From: Corynespora cassiicola
Taxonomy: Eukaryota > Ascomycota > Dothideomycetes > Pleosporales > Corynesporascaceae
NCBI GenBank assembly: GCA_022059125.1
Contig: JAEUWY010000002.1
Span: 372,001-436,000, forward strand
DNA length: 64,000 nucleotides
Reading direction: 5' to 3'
The position numbers were made by a program, and so were the translations under genes. The notes under the pieces were generated by a model. The model did not search any database and was not told the origin of the DNA. It saw nothing but the letters and a program-made list of their open reading frames with translations. This document shows, in pieces, positions 35,063-45,912 of the stretch (its first letter is position 1; each line of letters begins with the position of its first letter).

Positions 35063-36138
35063 TAACGTAAACCACAAGCGAGCGACGCACACAAGCGAGC
35101 GACGCACTTAATGCCAAGCATTTATATATATTTTTAAAGCTAAATAACTTTTTAAATATAATAGCTATTAAAATAAAAAATTTAATATTTATAAAGCTAA
35201 AATATATAAATTTTTATAAATATAAAATTTTTATTTATAAATTTATTAATAAAAAAATTATTTAGTTCTAAAGTTTATATAAAGTAGTATTAGTTTAGTT
35301 AATATAATAGCTTTAAAATAGCTATAATAAATTATAATATTTTTTTATAAGCTAAATAAATATATATTAGTATATTAAATTTATTATTATAGTATACAGT
35401 GCTTTTTATAGTATAGTATATTTAATTTATTTTAATATATTACTTAAAACAGTTTATATAATTAAACTTTTAAATAATAGTAGTTTTTTAAATATTTTTA
35501 AGCTTATTATAAACTAAATACTATAAAATATTATTAAAAATAAAATATTTTATAAAAATAAATACTAAAATTAAGTATTAAAGTAAAAATATAATTTTAG
35601 TACTATATATTTACTTATATAAAATACTAATTTTAACTTTTTTTTAAAAAAAAAAATTACTAAAAATAGTTTTTAATATAAAACATATTAAATTAAAAGT
35701 TTTTTAAAAAGTTTTAATTTAAATATATAATATATAAATTTAAAAAATAATTTTTTTAGTATTATTAGAATAAACTAAATAAACTATACTAAAATAAGCA
35801 CTATATACTATAATAATAAATTAAAATTATTAATAAATACGTATTTTATTTATCAAAAAAAAAGTATAATTTATTATAGCTAGTTTAAAGTTATTATATT
35901 AACTAAACTTATACTATTTTATAAAAATTTTAAAACTTAATAACTTTTTTTATTAATAAATTTATAAATAAAATTTTTATATTAATAAAAAGTTATATAT
36001 TTTAGCTTTATAAGTGTTAAGCTTTTATTTTAATAACTATTATAATTAAAAAGCTATTTAGCTTTAAAGTTTTATATAAATGCTTGGCATTAAGTGCGTC
36101 GCTCGCTTGTATGCGTCGCTCGCTTGTGGTTTACGTTA
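35063..36138. mobile_element. AT-rich palindromic (foldback) transposon-like element with terminal inverted repeats
   Basis: The ends are inverted copies: TAACGTAAACCACAAGCGAG at 35,063 and its complement ending at 36,138. The TIR includes two direct copies of ACAAGCGAGCGACGCAC per end and runs into TTAATGCCAAGCATTTATA. Beyond the GC-containing 60 bases at each end, the interior is almost pure A/T, yet the two halves remain inverted copies for at least 390 bases and probably to the centre near 35,600 (shared blocks such as TTTATTAATAAAAAAA, AGTTTAGTTAATATAAT and TTTATTATTATAGTATA). TA at both ends is consistent with a Tc1/mariner/pogo-type target duplication. There is no ORF, so it is non-autonomous. 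The extreme AT bias fits RIP (C to T) mutation. The class is inferred. Confidence 0.85.
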
Positions 36139-37303
36139 GAATGTCACAAAAAACATGGTGTTGAATGTGATGAGGGACCCCAATGTAAAAGAATCAAAGA
36201 GCTCGTTGAATGTCTGTCAGTATCTGCTGGCTTGTGCTTCTCGTCTGAAAATTTTATTACTTCTCAGTAGAATGCGGCTTATTGAATAAAATTGATAAAA
36301 TACCTGGAAGCATTTTAATTGAATCAGATATGGAATATATGAAAGATGATTAACAAAATTTGAACTTAAGCAGAGAATTAAAGATACTAATTGGAGCATT
36401 TCAAGCCATGAACAAGACGATCATATTTTAAACAGAATAAATTTGGATGCCACAAGATTTGCATCTAGAATTCAAATAATGGGTCTGTATTGACATGTTA
36501 GTGGTAATACCCTTCGTTTTGCGTCTGATGTGGTCAAAAACTAGTATCCCGGATCTTGGAAAAGCTTATTTAAAGACTATAGGTGCTTGGGTGAGCTTTT
36601 CAGTATATCTCTCAATGTTGTGATGGAATAAAAGGTACACCAGTCATCATATTCCTTTCGATTATAAATTTGTGTGGAATGACACCAACGTCATCATTGA
36701 ATCTACCAAGACGCACAGCGCGATTCTGGCCCGACTCGAACCTGGCACCATATAGTTGGCTGAGAGCCCGAGAGACGATGAACCTTAGGCTCCAAGTGTC
36801 ATCCAAGATGGCTTAGAAACTATTCAACTTCTATACAGAGTGGGAGAAAGCTATAGAGATGCTGGATAAGTTGACTTTGAGTGAGAGGAACGGACTCAAG
36901 CGGTTCGTTGGAGTTGCCCCGAATCAGCAATGGTGCTTCAATTTTGATTTTCAGTAGCTCTTATGGGATATTTGAACTTGGCTTTTAATTCAGATATATT
37001 TTCTTAGAAAATTTGAAACTTAATAGGTATATAATAGACACACAGCTCAAAACGAATTAAGAGAGCGGCTGAATTTTGGATCCGGCTTAGTAAGGCCGAC
37101 GGATACAAAATACACCCGAAGTACAGCCTCTAATGCCGACATAGCTACAGTTCCTCCGGTTCCGACGATATAACTTCGAAAAGATGCTTTCACGATAATG
37201 ACGGCCAAATATGCGGAGATTAGGTAGAACTACAAAAAGAGGTGCACGTCTGCGTAGAAGGAGATAAAGAAAATCAGGTTTTCCCCCTCGTACCCTTTAC
37301 ATC
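36139..37303. other. AT-leaning gene-free stretch right of the foldback element
   Basis: No supported gene. A short minus-strand frame at 36,806-36,612 contains a tRNA B-box-like string (CCAGGTTCGAGTC) but no tRNA fold. The right end should hold the promoter of the secreted protein gene at 37,304. Confidence 0.5.
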
Positions 37304-37774
37304 ATGTATCTTATCTCAATCACTGTTTTTGCAGCTGCAATTAATTCTGCAGTAGCAGCCTCAATTTCTTCGGGTGCCCCATATTGTCCGCCACGGCCTG
37401 CCACCTCACAACAAAAGCGCGCTATCTTGGAGGAATTTGCACGGAAACTCTTCATCGACCGCGATCCCGTTCGTGCTTCGAATGACCACGTCGCTATCGA
37501 CTACATCCAACACAACCCGACTGCTCTATCAGGTCGCGATAATCAACTCCTAGCTTTAGCCTTTGTTACGCCTGAAACGGTCAACTTCACAATCAGGCAT
37601 TTGGGATTGGATGGTGACATTGGCTTCATTTTTTCACGGTTGGATATAGTCGGCGCTGAGCAACCGACAGCTGCAGCAGACTTTGTGAGGTTTAATGGAA
37701 CTTGCCTACAGGAGCATTGGGATGTGCTGCAAGAAAGGCCAGCGAACCGTACAAACCCACTGGATATGTGGTAG
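37304..37774 (+). CDS. Small secreted SnoaL-like (NTF2-fold) protein
   Basis: Intronless, 156 residues. Residues 1-19 (MYLISITVFAAAINSAVAA) are a signal peptide. The mature part has the SnoaL-like layout: a long first helix (KRAILEEFARKLFIDRD), then HVAIDYIQHNPTALSGRDN, which is the recurring YIQHNP motif of the family, and strands ending with DFVRFNGTCLQEHWDVLQ. Two N-glycosylation sequons are visible (NFT, NGT). Homologues include predicted aldol condensases, but catalysis is not established for secreted fungal members. It borders the repeat-rich gene desert, a typical position for fast-evolving secreted proteins. An effector role is speculative. Confidence 0.82.
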   Translation: MYLISITVFAAAINSAVAASISSGAPYCPPRPATSQQKRAILEEFARKLFIDRDPVRASNDHVAIDYIQHNPTALSGRDNQLLALAFVTPETVNFTIRHLGLDGDIGFIFSRLDIVGAEQPTAAADFVRFNGTCLQEHWDVLQERPANRTNPLDMW

Positions 37775-38329
37775 CCTTGCATGGATGGTTTGATGCTACG
37801 AGTTGCATTTCGTGACATTGAATGTTCACCACGAGGTCTTTTGTACATATCATATAATTCTTTTATTGAGGGGGAAATGCAATGAGCTGCTAGAATCATT
37901 TTCTTTTGGATTTGGTAGATCAGGGGGGCTGCGTCAGCACAAATTCTTCCAAAACTGCTCCATTATTGTGAACTCCGCATAACTTCCGTTAGGACCACAT
38001 TTCTTTCCATTTTTGGTGCGCATACATATGTTTTCGCTGCTTTATTTCACAAATAGACTAGACATTGTCGGGAGGGGGGAGGGGGACAGTCCACGTCTTG
38101 GCTACCGGGTTTTTATGTTACAAATAACTCTTTTTGTCCGTACTAAGGCTCTAAGCGCGAGAGAAGACCCTCATCGGGACCGCCAACCACCGATACCGAG
38201 CCTACTAGCCTTGTCCAGACCGATAACTCCGCCTTCTCTTCATACCACCGAACTCTGGGTATATTTAAACATCGGTCTTCGGATACTATTAATGCCATTT
38301 GATGCGCCGCACTGCGTCCGTGAAGCAGC
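37775..38329. other. Intergenic
   Basis: About 555 bases between two plus-strand genes; no coding signal. Contains an alternating G-run (GGGAGGGGGGAGGGGG near 38,071). Confidence 0.45.
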
Positions 38330-38972
38330 ATGACTGCATACACCGATTCAAGCACCATACATCAGATCGACGAAATCATCCCGGGCCCTCACTCAACAAT
38401 CCGTGTTTACAGAGACGACAGCAAGACCCCAGACGACAAGGACCATCTCTGGGTCACCCAAACATATGATCCGCCGTCAAAGGATACTCCGATATGGGTC
38501 GTACCGCTGCACTGGCATCAATACCACGATGAGCATCTGGAGATACTAGAGGGTGCTTTGAACATCTACCATCACGACAAGTGGCACTTGGTAACGCCTG
38601 AATCCGGCGTCGTCTTCGCTGAGCGCGGCATGGTGCACGGATTCAAGAGTATTCCAGGCGTGAGGCTGGTGTTGAAAGAGAGGGTTACGCCAACTGGGGA
38701 TTACAAGGTCGCTTTCTTCAAGGATGTTGGCCAGCGTGGTTCAGCCGGACCCGGATTTTGGCTGGTCATGAGAATTGCGTATTATAACGACCTGTATCCT
38801 TGGCTGAGCCGCTTTAAGTGGATTGATTGGATGGTATGCGTTCTTGACATTGTTGTGTCTGATGTGGAGATTTTCGTTAACATTCTAGTAGTTCGTCACC
38901 CTTGTTGGGGGATTCGCCAGGCTTTTCGAGCCGCCACCGCCAGTCCCAGTCCATCTTGTTAAATCTAGTTGA
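38330..38972 (+). CDS. Cupin-domain protein
   Basis: Exons 38330-38833 and 38892-38972 give 194 residues. The intron is needed: reading through gives an unrelated tail, whereas splicing gives WIDWMFVTLVGGFARLF, a conserved C-terminal block of this fungal cupin group. The cupin fold covers about 25-125, with PLHWHQYHDEHLEILEG as motif 1 (candidate metal ligands His in HWHQYHDE and the Glu) and GMVHGFKSIPG as motif 2. The C-terminal part (FWLVMRIAYYNDLYP) is hydrophobic and may lie on a membrane. Members occur in secondary-metabolite clusters and elsewhere; no cluster is evident here. The substrate is unknown. Confidence 0.85.
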
Positions 38973-39896
38973 TCTATTAGATATCAAGGGCAAAAATGCA
39001 TATTTCAGATTCGATGTCTACTTGCATATCTTGGCAATGAAATCTCCGCTCCTCCAACTCCAGAAAACTTGCACATTTCGCAGTATTCTAAGCGTATTAA
39101 TTACAATTGTCTAGAAGACCCCTTCTATTAACAGTAAAACAGCACTTTCTGTAATGCTATCGGAGAATCTAAATTGACTTCCTGAAATTTACGATGTGCT
39201 GCAGTCGTGCAAGAACTTCGAACTAAGGCTTACTACCCAGCCCGATGACGTACCAGGAAAACGCAGTCACGTGATGCTACTCAACGATGCTTCCATCTAG
39301 CTTCTTGACTGCTCTCATCCTCGTAGTGACATAATGGAGGTCTAACCGCTCTATAAGCTTATTCTGAGGGATTCTAGTTATCTACGGACAGTCTGTTCAA
39401 CCAGCAAATGTGTATTTCTCAACGTTGACCCGCCTATTAGGTCATGTACTTATTCCTAACCACAAAGAAGGGGACCCTTTTTTGACAGAAATGAAGGCGT
39501 TTGCGATGGAATTGGCTGGTAGGTATTGAGATGATGGGTGGACACCAAGAGGTGTTTCGGCATATGGGACTCGAAAAGGATAGCCTGCCGAAGATGCAAT
39601 ACGTCACACCAAGTCTTCGTAAACTCACCTTCGTGCCAACAGAGAAGAGATCAAGACTACCTCAATTGCAATTTCAGTATGACAACGCGCTTGCGCATGC
39701 CAACAGGAGCATGCTCATTGTCATTTGCTCCATGGCCCACACGACGTGTGCCCAGATGCCCCGCAGATCGGCCAGCCGGGTTCCGACTGAGGCGAGTGAG
39801 GCTAAGAAACCGGTTCTAGCTCCCTGATCGATGAAGTATGGCACTTTCAAATCGCATACTTCCAACTCAGGATCAAGGGTTTGCGCCCTGTGCAAA
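38973..39896. other. Intergenic upstream of DUF2985 protein
   Basis: About 920 bases. A plus-strand open frame at 39,501-39,827 has no recognisable domain; it could be leader sequence. Confidence 0.45.
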
Positions 39897-41806
39897 ATGA
39901 ACGGTCCACCAGATCAAAATAATGGCCGACGAACCAGTACGACGGTACACACATCGACCACCACCCACGGGCCGACTGTGACGACCACTAGCTATACTAC
40001 AAACAGTCCCAGTGCGACTGTAACGACGGGTCCCCAATCGACGACCATCACGCACCCAACTGTAACGACAACGCATCAGGTACCTTATCCGCGACCTCGT
40101 TCAGCTTCCATTGCGACACAGACGGAGCGCCATCCTTCAATCCGCATCAGACGACAGAGAGCAGAACAAAGTACACATTCAGACCATGAAGATACCGCGC
40201 CATTATGGACAAGTCAGGGAGACGATACAGAGCATGACCGGCGACGAAGCAGTCCTGAGCCGCTGCGTCCGCAGGTCGCCTCTTTGAATTCACACGATGA
40301 TGCAGAAATTCGTCGACAACCCACTCCGACGCCCATGCAAACACTCTTCGAAGAAGGCTCCGGAGCTGCGACGACTCACTTTGAACCCCAGCCTCCAGCC
40401 ATACCCCCGAAGAGCCCACGCCGTCCGGCGTTCATGAGGCAGGTGTCTGCCATCAGTATCCGCCCGCGCGGACCTGTTGCGCAAGAATATGGCCCCGAAG
40501 TCGTGAACATGCTAGACGTTATCGGTATGGACAATGTTGCCGTCGCATTCCAGAAATACACTAACTCTTCATGCCAGACCCCGAGGTTTCGACTTTGACG
40601 ACCCTGAACAACGTCCAGAACTCACTGTTCATCCCCAACCTTGGCTGGTTGTATAATCGTCAACCAACTTATGACCTGTCTCAATCGTCGCCTGACACAT
40701 CGGACGAGGAAGCGGGCGAGATTGGTGTGGCGCATGGAGAACCGGATCTTGAGAAAAATGAAGAGCAGGTAGCTGGCCAGCCTTCGGGGTCGCGACCTAC
40801 AGCTCCTCGGCTTGCGACAACGAATACAATCTCATCCGTCTTGACGGGCATGTCCGAAGGTCACAACTTCGCCGTACTTCCCCACGGCGCGTCCCTCCCC
40901 GGGTGGACACCAGAGGAAAAGGCAGCTCTGAACGACCATGTCCGGCATCTCCTCCACTCCCGCCGGGCCAGGTTCAAGCGCAGCATGCGCGGCTTCGGAC
41001 GCTACGTACGCAAGCCCGTCGGATTCCTCGTCACGCTGTACAGCTTCCTCCTCACCTTCTGGGGCACGGCCTGGGTTCTGTTCCTCATCGGATGGATCTC
41101 CGTCGGCGACCGTCAAGCCTACTTCATCGAGATCTGCGACCAGATCCTGACGGCGCTGTTTTGCGTCGTCGGAATCGGGTTTGCGCCCTGGCGCGCCGTC
41201 GATACGTACCACATGATCTACGTTGCGTACTATGCACATCGGACCTGGCGCATACGCAGGGAGCGAGGGTTGCCGGATTTGAAGGACAGGAATGAGTTGC
41301 CGGCGCAGCCGGATGCGCATGCTTGGGAGAGAGGTGTGGATCCGGAGCCAGAGGCGGAAGAGACGGTCTTGACGGCTGCGCAGCAGAGTAAGCTGGAGCA
41401 TCACCAGGAAAAGCTGGCCAAGTCGCATACGTTCTACAAGCCACATGAGACGACTACTCATCACGCGTTTTCAGTTCGCTTGCTGATTACTATCGTTGTC
41501 TTGCTCGATTGTCATTCCTTGTTTCAAATGGCGCTGGGTGCTACGACATGGGGCATCTATTATAAAGTCCGGCCGAAGGCGCTTACAGCTGTCATCCTCA
41601 GTTTCAGTTTGAGCTGCAATATTTCTGCTGGTATCACGATTACAGCTGGCGACAAGAAAAGCCGGAAGAAGCTTATTGTGGAGCAGATGTTCCGGCAAGG
41701 GGTTACCGAAGAGGCATTGCAGAAGATGCGAAAAGAGCGTGGTTTAAAGGTAAAGGGGATCGGCAAACAGGAAACGATTGATGAAGATGATGCACGCGAT
41801 GTTTAG
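39897..41806 (+). CDS. DUF2985-type integral membrane protein
   Basis: Exons 39897-40524 and 40578-41806 give 618 residues. An in-frame ATG at 39831 would add 22 residues with two cysteines; I chose 39897 because the start MNGPPDQNN is polar like relatives. The N-terminal 75 residues are Thr-rich, followed by a long disordered region with PPKSPRRPAF and RQVSAIS, likely phosphorylated. After position 350 the conserved part begins: GWTPEEKAALNDHVRHLLHSR, then transmembrane segments (VGFLVTLYSFLLTFWGTAWVLF, ILTALFCVVGIGFAPWRAVD), the PWRAVDTYHMIYVAYYAH block typical of DUF2985, a charged loop, and two more helices (LLITIVVLLDCHSLFQMALG, LTAVILSFSLSCNISAGI). The function of the family is unknown. 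Confidence 0.9.
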
Positions 41807-42068
41807 TTGGATGATAAACTGTCTTGCACGGCTCGGTTTCCTCTGGTAGTGGGTTTGCGACAATTAAGGGGATGTTACTGTAGATATACAAAGTGGTCGT
41901 GAAGAGAAACCTTGATCAGCCCCCATCGCTACACTCGATATCCGCTCTTCGTGCAGTTTTTTGGGATTCCGACTCCTCCCGTGCCTCCTTACTGTCATGT
42001 GCATCGCTTAACTTCTTTTCATTTACTTCTCGTTCTAAGTATTTCTGCTTTGCTTCTAGACTAACAAA

Positions 42069-42488
42069 TTAAAGTTCATCTCGGGTTATAGTTTCGTTGA
42101 TCACCTTGATGGTTTCACAGTCTTCCGGACCGTATGTCTTTGCTTTCCAGTCCTTAATCATCTCAACCAACACCCCATGCCCACTATCCCAAGCTCTATG
42201 CGGTGTCCTTCTATAATTTATACTAGCTCTCCCTCTAACATCTGCGCCTAATCTGAGGAGTTAATTAGTTATGTTAAGTCGACTATGCTCTGTAGCCCCT
42301 TTAATAGATATGCGGACTTCGTAGTCTGTTGGGGGTTGATTGATATTTGCTCCACTTTTAAGGAGTAACTTGAAAATTTTGAATTTTCTATTGATAGCGG
42401 CAAATCGCAATGCAGTTGCCCTGTGAATAATAGCAGGTTTTGCATGTACGTCTGCTCTCATTTCTAGCAGACTCCTCGGCCCCGGCAC
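42069..42488 (-). pseudogene. Decayed ankyrin-repeat gene fragment
   Basis: Reading the minus strand from 42,488, one frame gives two ankyrin units (LLEMRADVHAKPAIIHRATA, RFAAINRKFKIFKLLLKSGA), then a TAA in place of an expected sense codon, then LLRLGADVRGRASINYRRTP and a tail ending KVINETITRDEL. That tail is the usual C-terminus of fungal ankyrin proteins. The stop can be explained by C to T change of CAA, and many codons are shifted to A/T, as after RIP. No start or upstream domains are found in the preceding bases, so it is a 3' remnant. Confidence 0.75.
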
Positions 42489-42617
42489 ACTGTCAGTGTG
42501 CCTCTACTCTTCCCCTTACTCTTTACTCTTTCTATTTTTTACTCATCTATCTGTCTGTTTCTATTTATTGTTTAGTTTTAACTTAGTAAAGCCAAGAAGA
42601 AGAGACTACTGCGACTT

Positions 42618-44957
42618 TTAGATAAGAATAATCTCTCTGGTCTCCCAGTGACTGAGCAGGCTCAGATCAGGTCTAGAACCAACGCGGCGTGTGTCAACAG
42701 TACTATCCTTGTCCTCAATCCTCCAGATACCTATGCGCCTCCAAGTACCTCCACTCTCCGGGATCAACGCTAGGCCGGCGAGATGATGCACTGATAGACC
42801 ATTCGGATCATCACCTACAACGAAATGCGCAACGATTGCGACGATTACCTTCTCCAACTTTTTGTTTTTTTCTTGTAAGTCGATTGTGCCGTCATGATAA
42901 TATGTCAACTGAAAGGTATTGCTAATATTGTCCAATTCAGGAATATGCAAAGTCGCCAATTGACCTGATGTAGATGGGATCGAGCGAAGCTCAGCAGACA
43001 ACACCCGCGCCTCGATTGAAAGCGCCAAATCAATGAAGCCAAACAAAACCGACTGCTTCTTTGGCAAGACTTCTTTTCCTCGACTGGCCGACAGCAAATT
43101 TGCTGAGTACACCTCCCATCTTGGAGCACTCGTCCATCGAAACAGCAGCGAGAAATCAATCATCGTCCCTTCTTCTGTGATCGGGATTGAAAACCATGAC
43201 CATGAAGGCGCAACCTTGACACCGGGTTCACGTACTGCGCCAGATTGCTTGAAGCCCCAAAGCAAGCCCAGGGGAAGGAAGTCCCGCCATAAGCCAGCCA
43301 GGTATACAAAGCCGCTCAGATTCTGAACCGCCTGTGCGATACCCGCGAAGGCAACGACGCGGTCTTCAAACTTGGTGAGGCGCATAGAACGGTACTCACT
43401 AACCGCACTCGTCCAGACCTCTATGAATTTGCGAATTTCTTCGGTGCGAGGGCCTTTGACGATCGCTTTCGTAGGCAATGCGAGGATCTTCATGATGGTC
43501 GAGTGCAAGTAGTACTTGGATAAGACCTCAGTGCCGTGCGTATACGTGTCCAGAGCTGTCGATGTCGTCCCCACGAGCTCGTCGCAGAAAAGCTCGCAGC
43601 ATTCCCAGACCATGGCTTCATTGCCATAGTATAGGTTCCTCGAGCTTAGAATGCGCTCCTGAAAAACCCACGCGCGGTTGAACAGCGGCCAACGCTTCGG
43701 CTCGAGCCAATCTACCGTCGAGGCTGACGCTGCGAGCGAGAGATAGACACCATTGACCGAGCGCGCTTTAGACCTCAATACACATGGAGCGTAGAGCCGC
43801 GGGTCCTCCCGCTCCTTTGGAAATGATTCCTGGGGAGGATAGACGAAGGCTAAATTGCACGACGAGTTCCCGTACACGATAGCCATGCGCGCAGCCTCTT
43901 TTGCCCAATCAGACTTGGAGTCCTGGATGATGCATAATGAGTCTATCCAGATGTATCTATAGCCGAGACGGCGGGTGATGCGGATGGCTTCTTGGAAGAT
44001 TTTGGATAGCTCGTTCCAGGGCACATCGTGCTGGAAGGGTTTGAGCGTGTCCGATTCGAGTCGTAGTTGCTGGGTTGCATCTGTCCCCCACATATGGCTT
44101 AAGGTGAGGTACTCGAGTCGTGCATCCTGCCATGTATTGCATTCAAGTCGCACCCTGCCGTGAGCAACATCCAGTACTCTAGTCGGGCGGTTGGGCAACC
44201 CGACAATATCCTTGGAGCTCTTGATGGGCACGCCAGCCGTGGTCTGCCTGCCGAATAAGTTGCATTTAGTATGCCCCTCCTGACAAGTCTCAAGCCACCT
44301 GCGAATCATCTCAACGTTCTCACTCGTCTTCTTCGGAACCGCGGTCCAGCCCAACAAAGGCGGGTCGCCGTCCTCATAATCCAAGTCGGTAGAGCAGATC
44401 CGTAACGGGGATGGGACATTTTTGATCCGGCGTCGTTTGGCAGTCTCGCTTCCCACACTTACGAATATCTGTTTTGAGCTGCCGGCAGGCTGCATGTGTA
44501 AGCTGACTCTTTCCCAGAGATCGAGGTTGGCTGTTGGGTCGCCATTATTGCCAGAGGCCCAGGCTTTGTAGATCAAGGTACACATGTGGCATTTGAGGTA
44601 GCCATATAGGAGTTCAGAGATTGTGCAGAGGATGTGGTCGCTGCTATTCTCGATCGTTAAGCCTTCAAATGCTGACTGGTCTGGGTTTTGAAGCAGGTTA
44701 AGCAGATGGCAGTTTTTCGTGAACTGATTGCATGTGGAGCAGAGTTTGTGCAGCGGCACTTTTTTGACCCGACGTGCTGGCGATATGGATTGTTCAGCAG
44801 CTTCTTCTGCTCCATCCGATTCAACTTCGGTTTGTAATGTACTTTGGCGGGTGTTGAACGTGACCTCGGAACAAAAAGTACCCTCTCGCGTCATTATGCC
44901 CTCGTCAGTTTTCGTAAGGCCGGTCGACTTGACGTCCAGCCGCGTCACTTTGTCCAT
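42618..44957 (-). CDS. HET-domain (heterokaryon incompatibility) protein
   Basis: Intronless from the ATG at 44957, 779 residues; the frame is open further upstream to 45005 but without an ATG. A cysteine/histidine-containing N-terminal part (KLCSTCNQFTKNCHLL, KCHMCTLIYKAW) precedes the HET domain at about 280-440, with YLTLSHMWG, IRITRRLGYRYIWIDSLCIIQDS, DWAKEAARMAIVYGNSSCNL and the WVFQERILSSRNLYYG block after it. In other fungi HET domains trigger cell death on contact with non-self; overexpression is toxic. No NACHT or ankyrin region is fused here, so it may act as an executor partnered with a separate receptor. It is divergently placed to the ankyrin-subtilisin gene across about 950 bases. 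Confidence 0.93.
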   Translation of the reverse strand: MDKVTRLDVKSTGLTKTDEGIMTREGTFCSEVTFNTRQSTLQTEVESDGAEEAAEQSISPARRVKKVPLHKLCSTCNQFTKNCHLLNLLQNPDQSAFEGLTIENSSDHILCTISELLYGYLKCHMCTLIYKAWASGNNGDPTANLDLWERVSLHMQPAGSSKQIFVSVGSETAKRRRIKNVPSPLRICSTDLDYEDGDPPLLGWTAVPKKTSENVEMIRRWLETCQEGHTKCNLFGRQTTAGVPIKSSKDIVGLPNRPTRVLDVAHGRVRLECNTWQDARLEYLTLSHMWGTDATQQLRLESDTLKPFQHDVPWNELSKIFQEAIRITRRLGYRYIWIDSLCIIQDSKSDWAKEAARMAIVYGNSSCNLAFVYPPQESFPKEREDPRLYAPCVLRSKARSVNGVYLSLAASASTVDWLEPKRWPLFNRAWVFQERILSSRNLYYGNEAMVWECCELFCDELVGTTSTALDTYTHGTEVLSKYYLHSTIMKILALPTKAIVKGPRTEEIRKFIEVWTSAVSEYRSMRLTKFEDRVVAFAGIAQAVQNLSGFVYLAGLWRDFLPLGLLWGFKQSGAVREPGVKVAPSWSWFSIPITEEGTMIDFSLLFRWTSAPRWEVYSANLLSASRGKEVLPKKQSVLFGFIDLALSIEARVLSAELRSIPSTSGQLATLHIPELDNISNTFQLTYYHDGTIDLQEKNKKLEKVIVAIVAHFVVGDDPNGLSVHHLAGLALIPESGGTWRRIGIWRIEDKDSTVDTRRVGSRPDLSLLSHWETREIILI

Positions 44958-45912
44958 GCTATGGAAATTGTCGCTGTTCCTTCGATCTGTTGTACTGTAG
45001 TCCAAGCAATGTCGAGCTCGCTGCTATGGCGGGAAAATAGGCCGTAAGCCTCGCACTGCGGCCCAGCCATTTAGGGGCCGAAAGGAGGGGTGAAGGATCA
45101 ACGGAAGCTTGAGGATAAAACGCTTGCAGAGTGAAAGATAAACCCAATCCTTCCGCTGACAGCTTCCAAGGAACTTGTGTTAACCGACACGCAGGAAGCT
45201 TAGGAAAGAATGACAATACATGATAAAAAGGCGACTTTTGGAATGATTGTTATGGCTTTACTAGGCTAAAGCTGAATAGTGAGTACAGATGCAGGACGTA
45301 AACAGCGACTATACTAGCATCTACTATGGTTAGGTGAAGATAGCTTAATGGCATGTCCATGTTGCAGTTATCCAAAGGCTGAAACCTCACTGGCGAGTGG
45401 CTGAAGGCTAATCGGCGAGGATAAAGGCTGATCGGTGATCAGATCAAAGTCGGCCTGTCACGGTAGTTAGAGGTGTCAGGAGACTCCTACCTGCACCTCT
45501 TTAGGCTGCTCGTAATCGATTCCGTGCAGCCGATACAATGGCGTATGGTCTGATTGGATGCTTTGGCGCCGTGGCCCTGGTTTATCGGGGCCATATGCAG
45601 CAGCGACAACTCTCGGCGCCCTGCTGCAGGCCGTGGCTCCAGCCCAGGAGCCTCATGCATGGTGGAGGCGTCATGTTCGTGATTGACCACCATGTTGGGG
45701 GCCCAAATCTAGCGCGGGGCAAGTGCAACCGAGCGCCTACAGTGCGACGGCTTATTAGGTATTAGTGCCACTTGGCTGCTCACTATATCGGCCGGTTTGT
45801 GCGGCTACCCGTCGTTTTCTTCGTTGGCATCAGGCCTGGAAAAGTTGGCGGTACCGTATCTCGAGTCTATCACATAACAACTGGAGACGTTGGAGTTGGA
45901 AAGAGGCATACA
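44958..45912. promoter_or_regulatory. Divergent promoter region between HET gene and ankyrin-subtilisin gene
   Basis: About 955 bases shared by two divergent genes. An open frame upstream of 45,913 in phase with the subtilisin gene (from 45,772) has no ATG. Short repeats of the type GGCTGATCGG / GGCTAATCGG occur at 45,405-45,440. Confidence 0.4.

Noticed and set aside
36700..36800. Possible tRNA on the minus strand (CCAGGTTCGAGTC)
   Set aside because: B box matches, but flanks do not form T-arm, anticodon or acceptor stems.
41900..42620. Ankyrin remnant as a C-terminal exon of the HET gene
   Set aside because: The HET frame ends cleanly at 42,618 and the remnant carries an in-frame stop; no splice sites join them.
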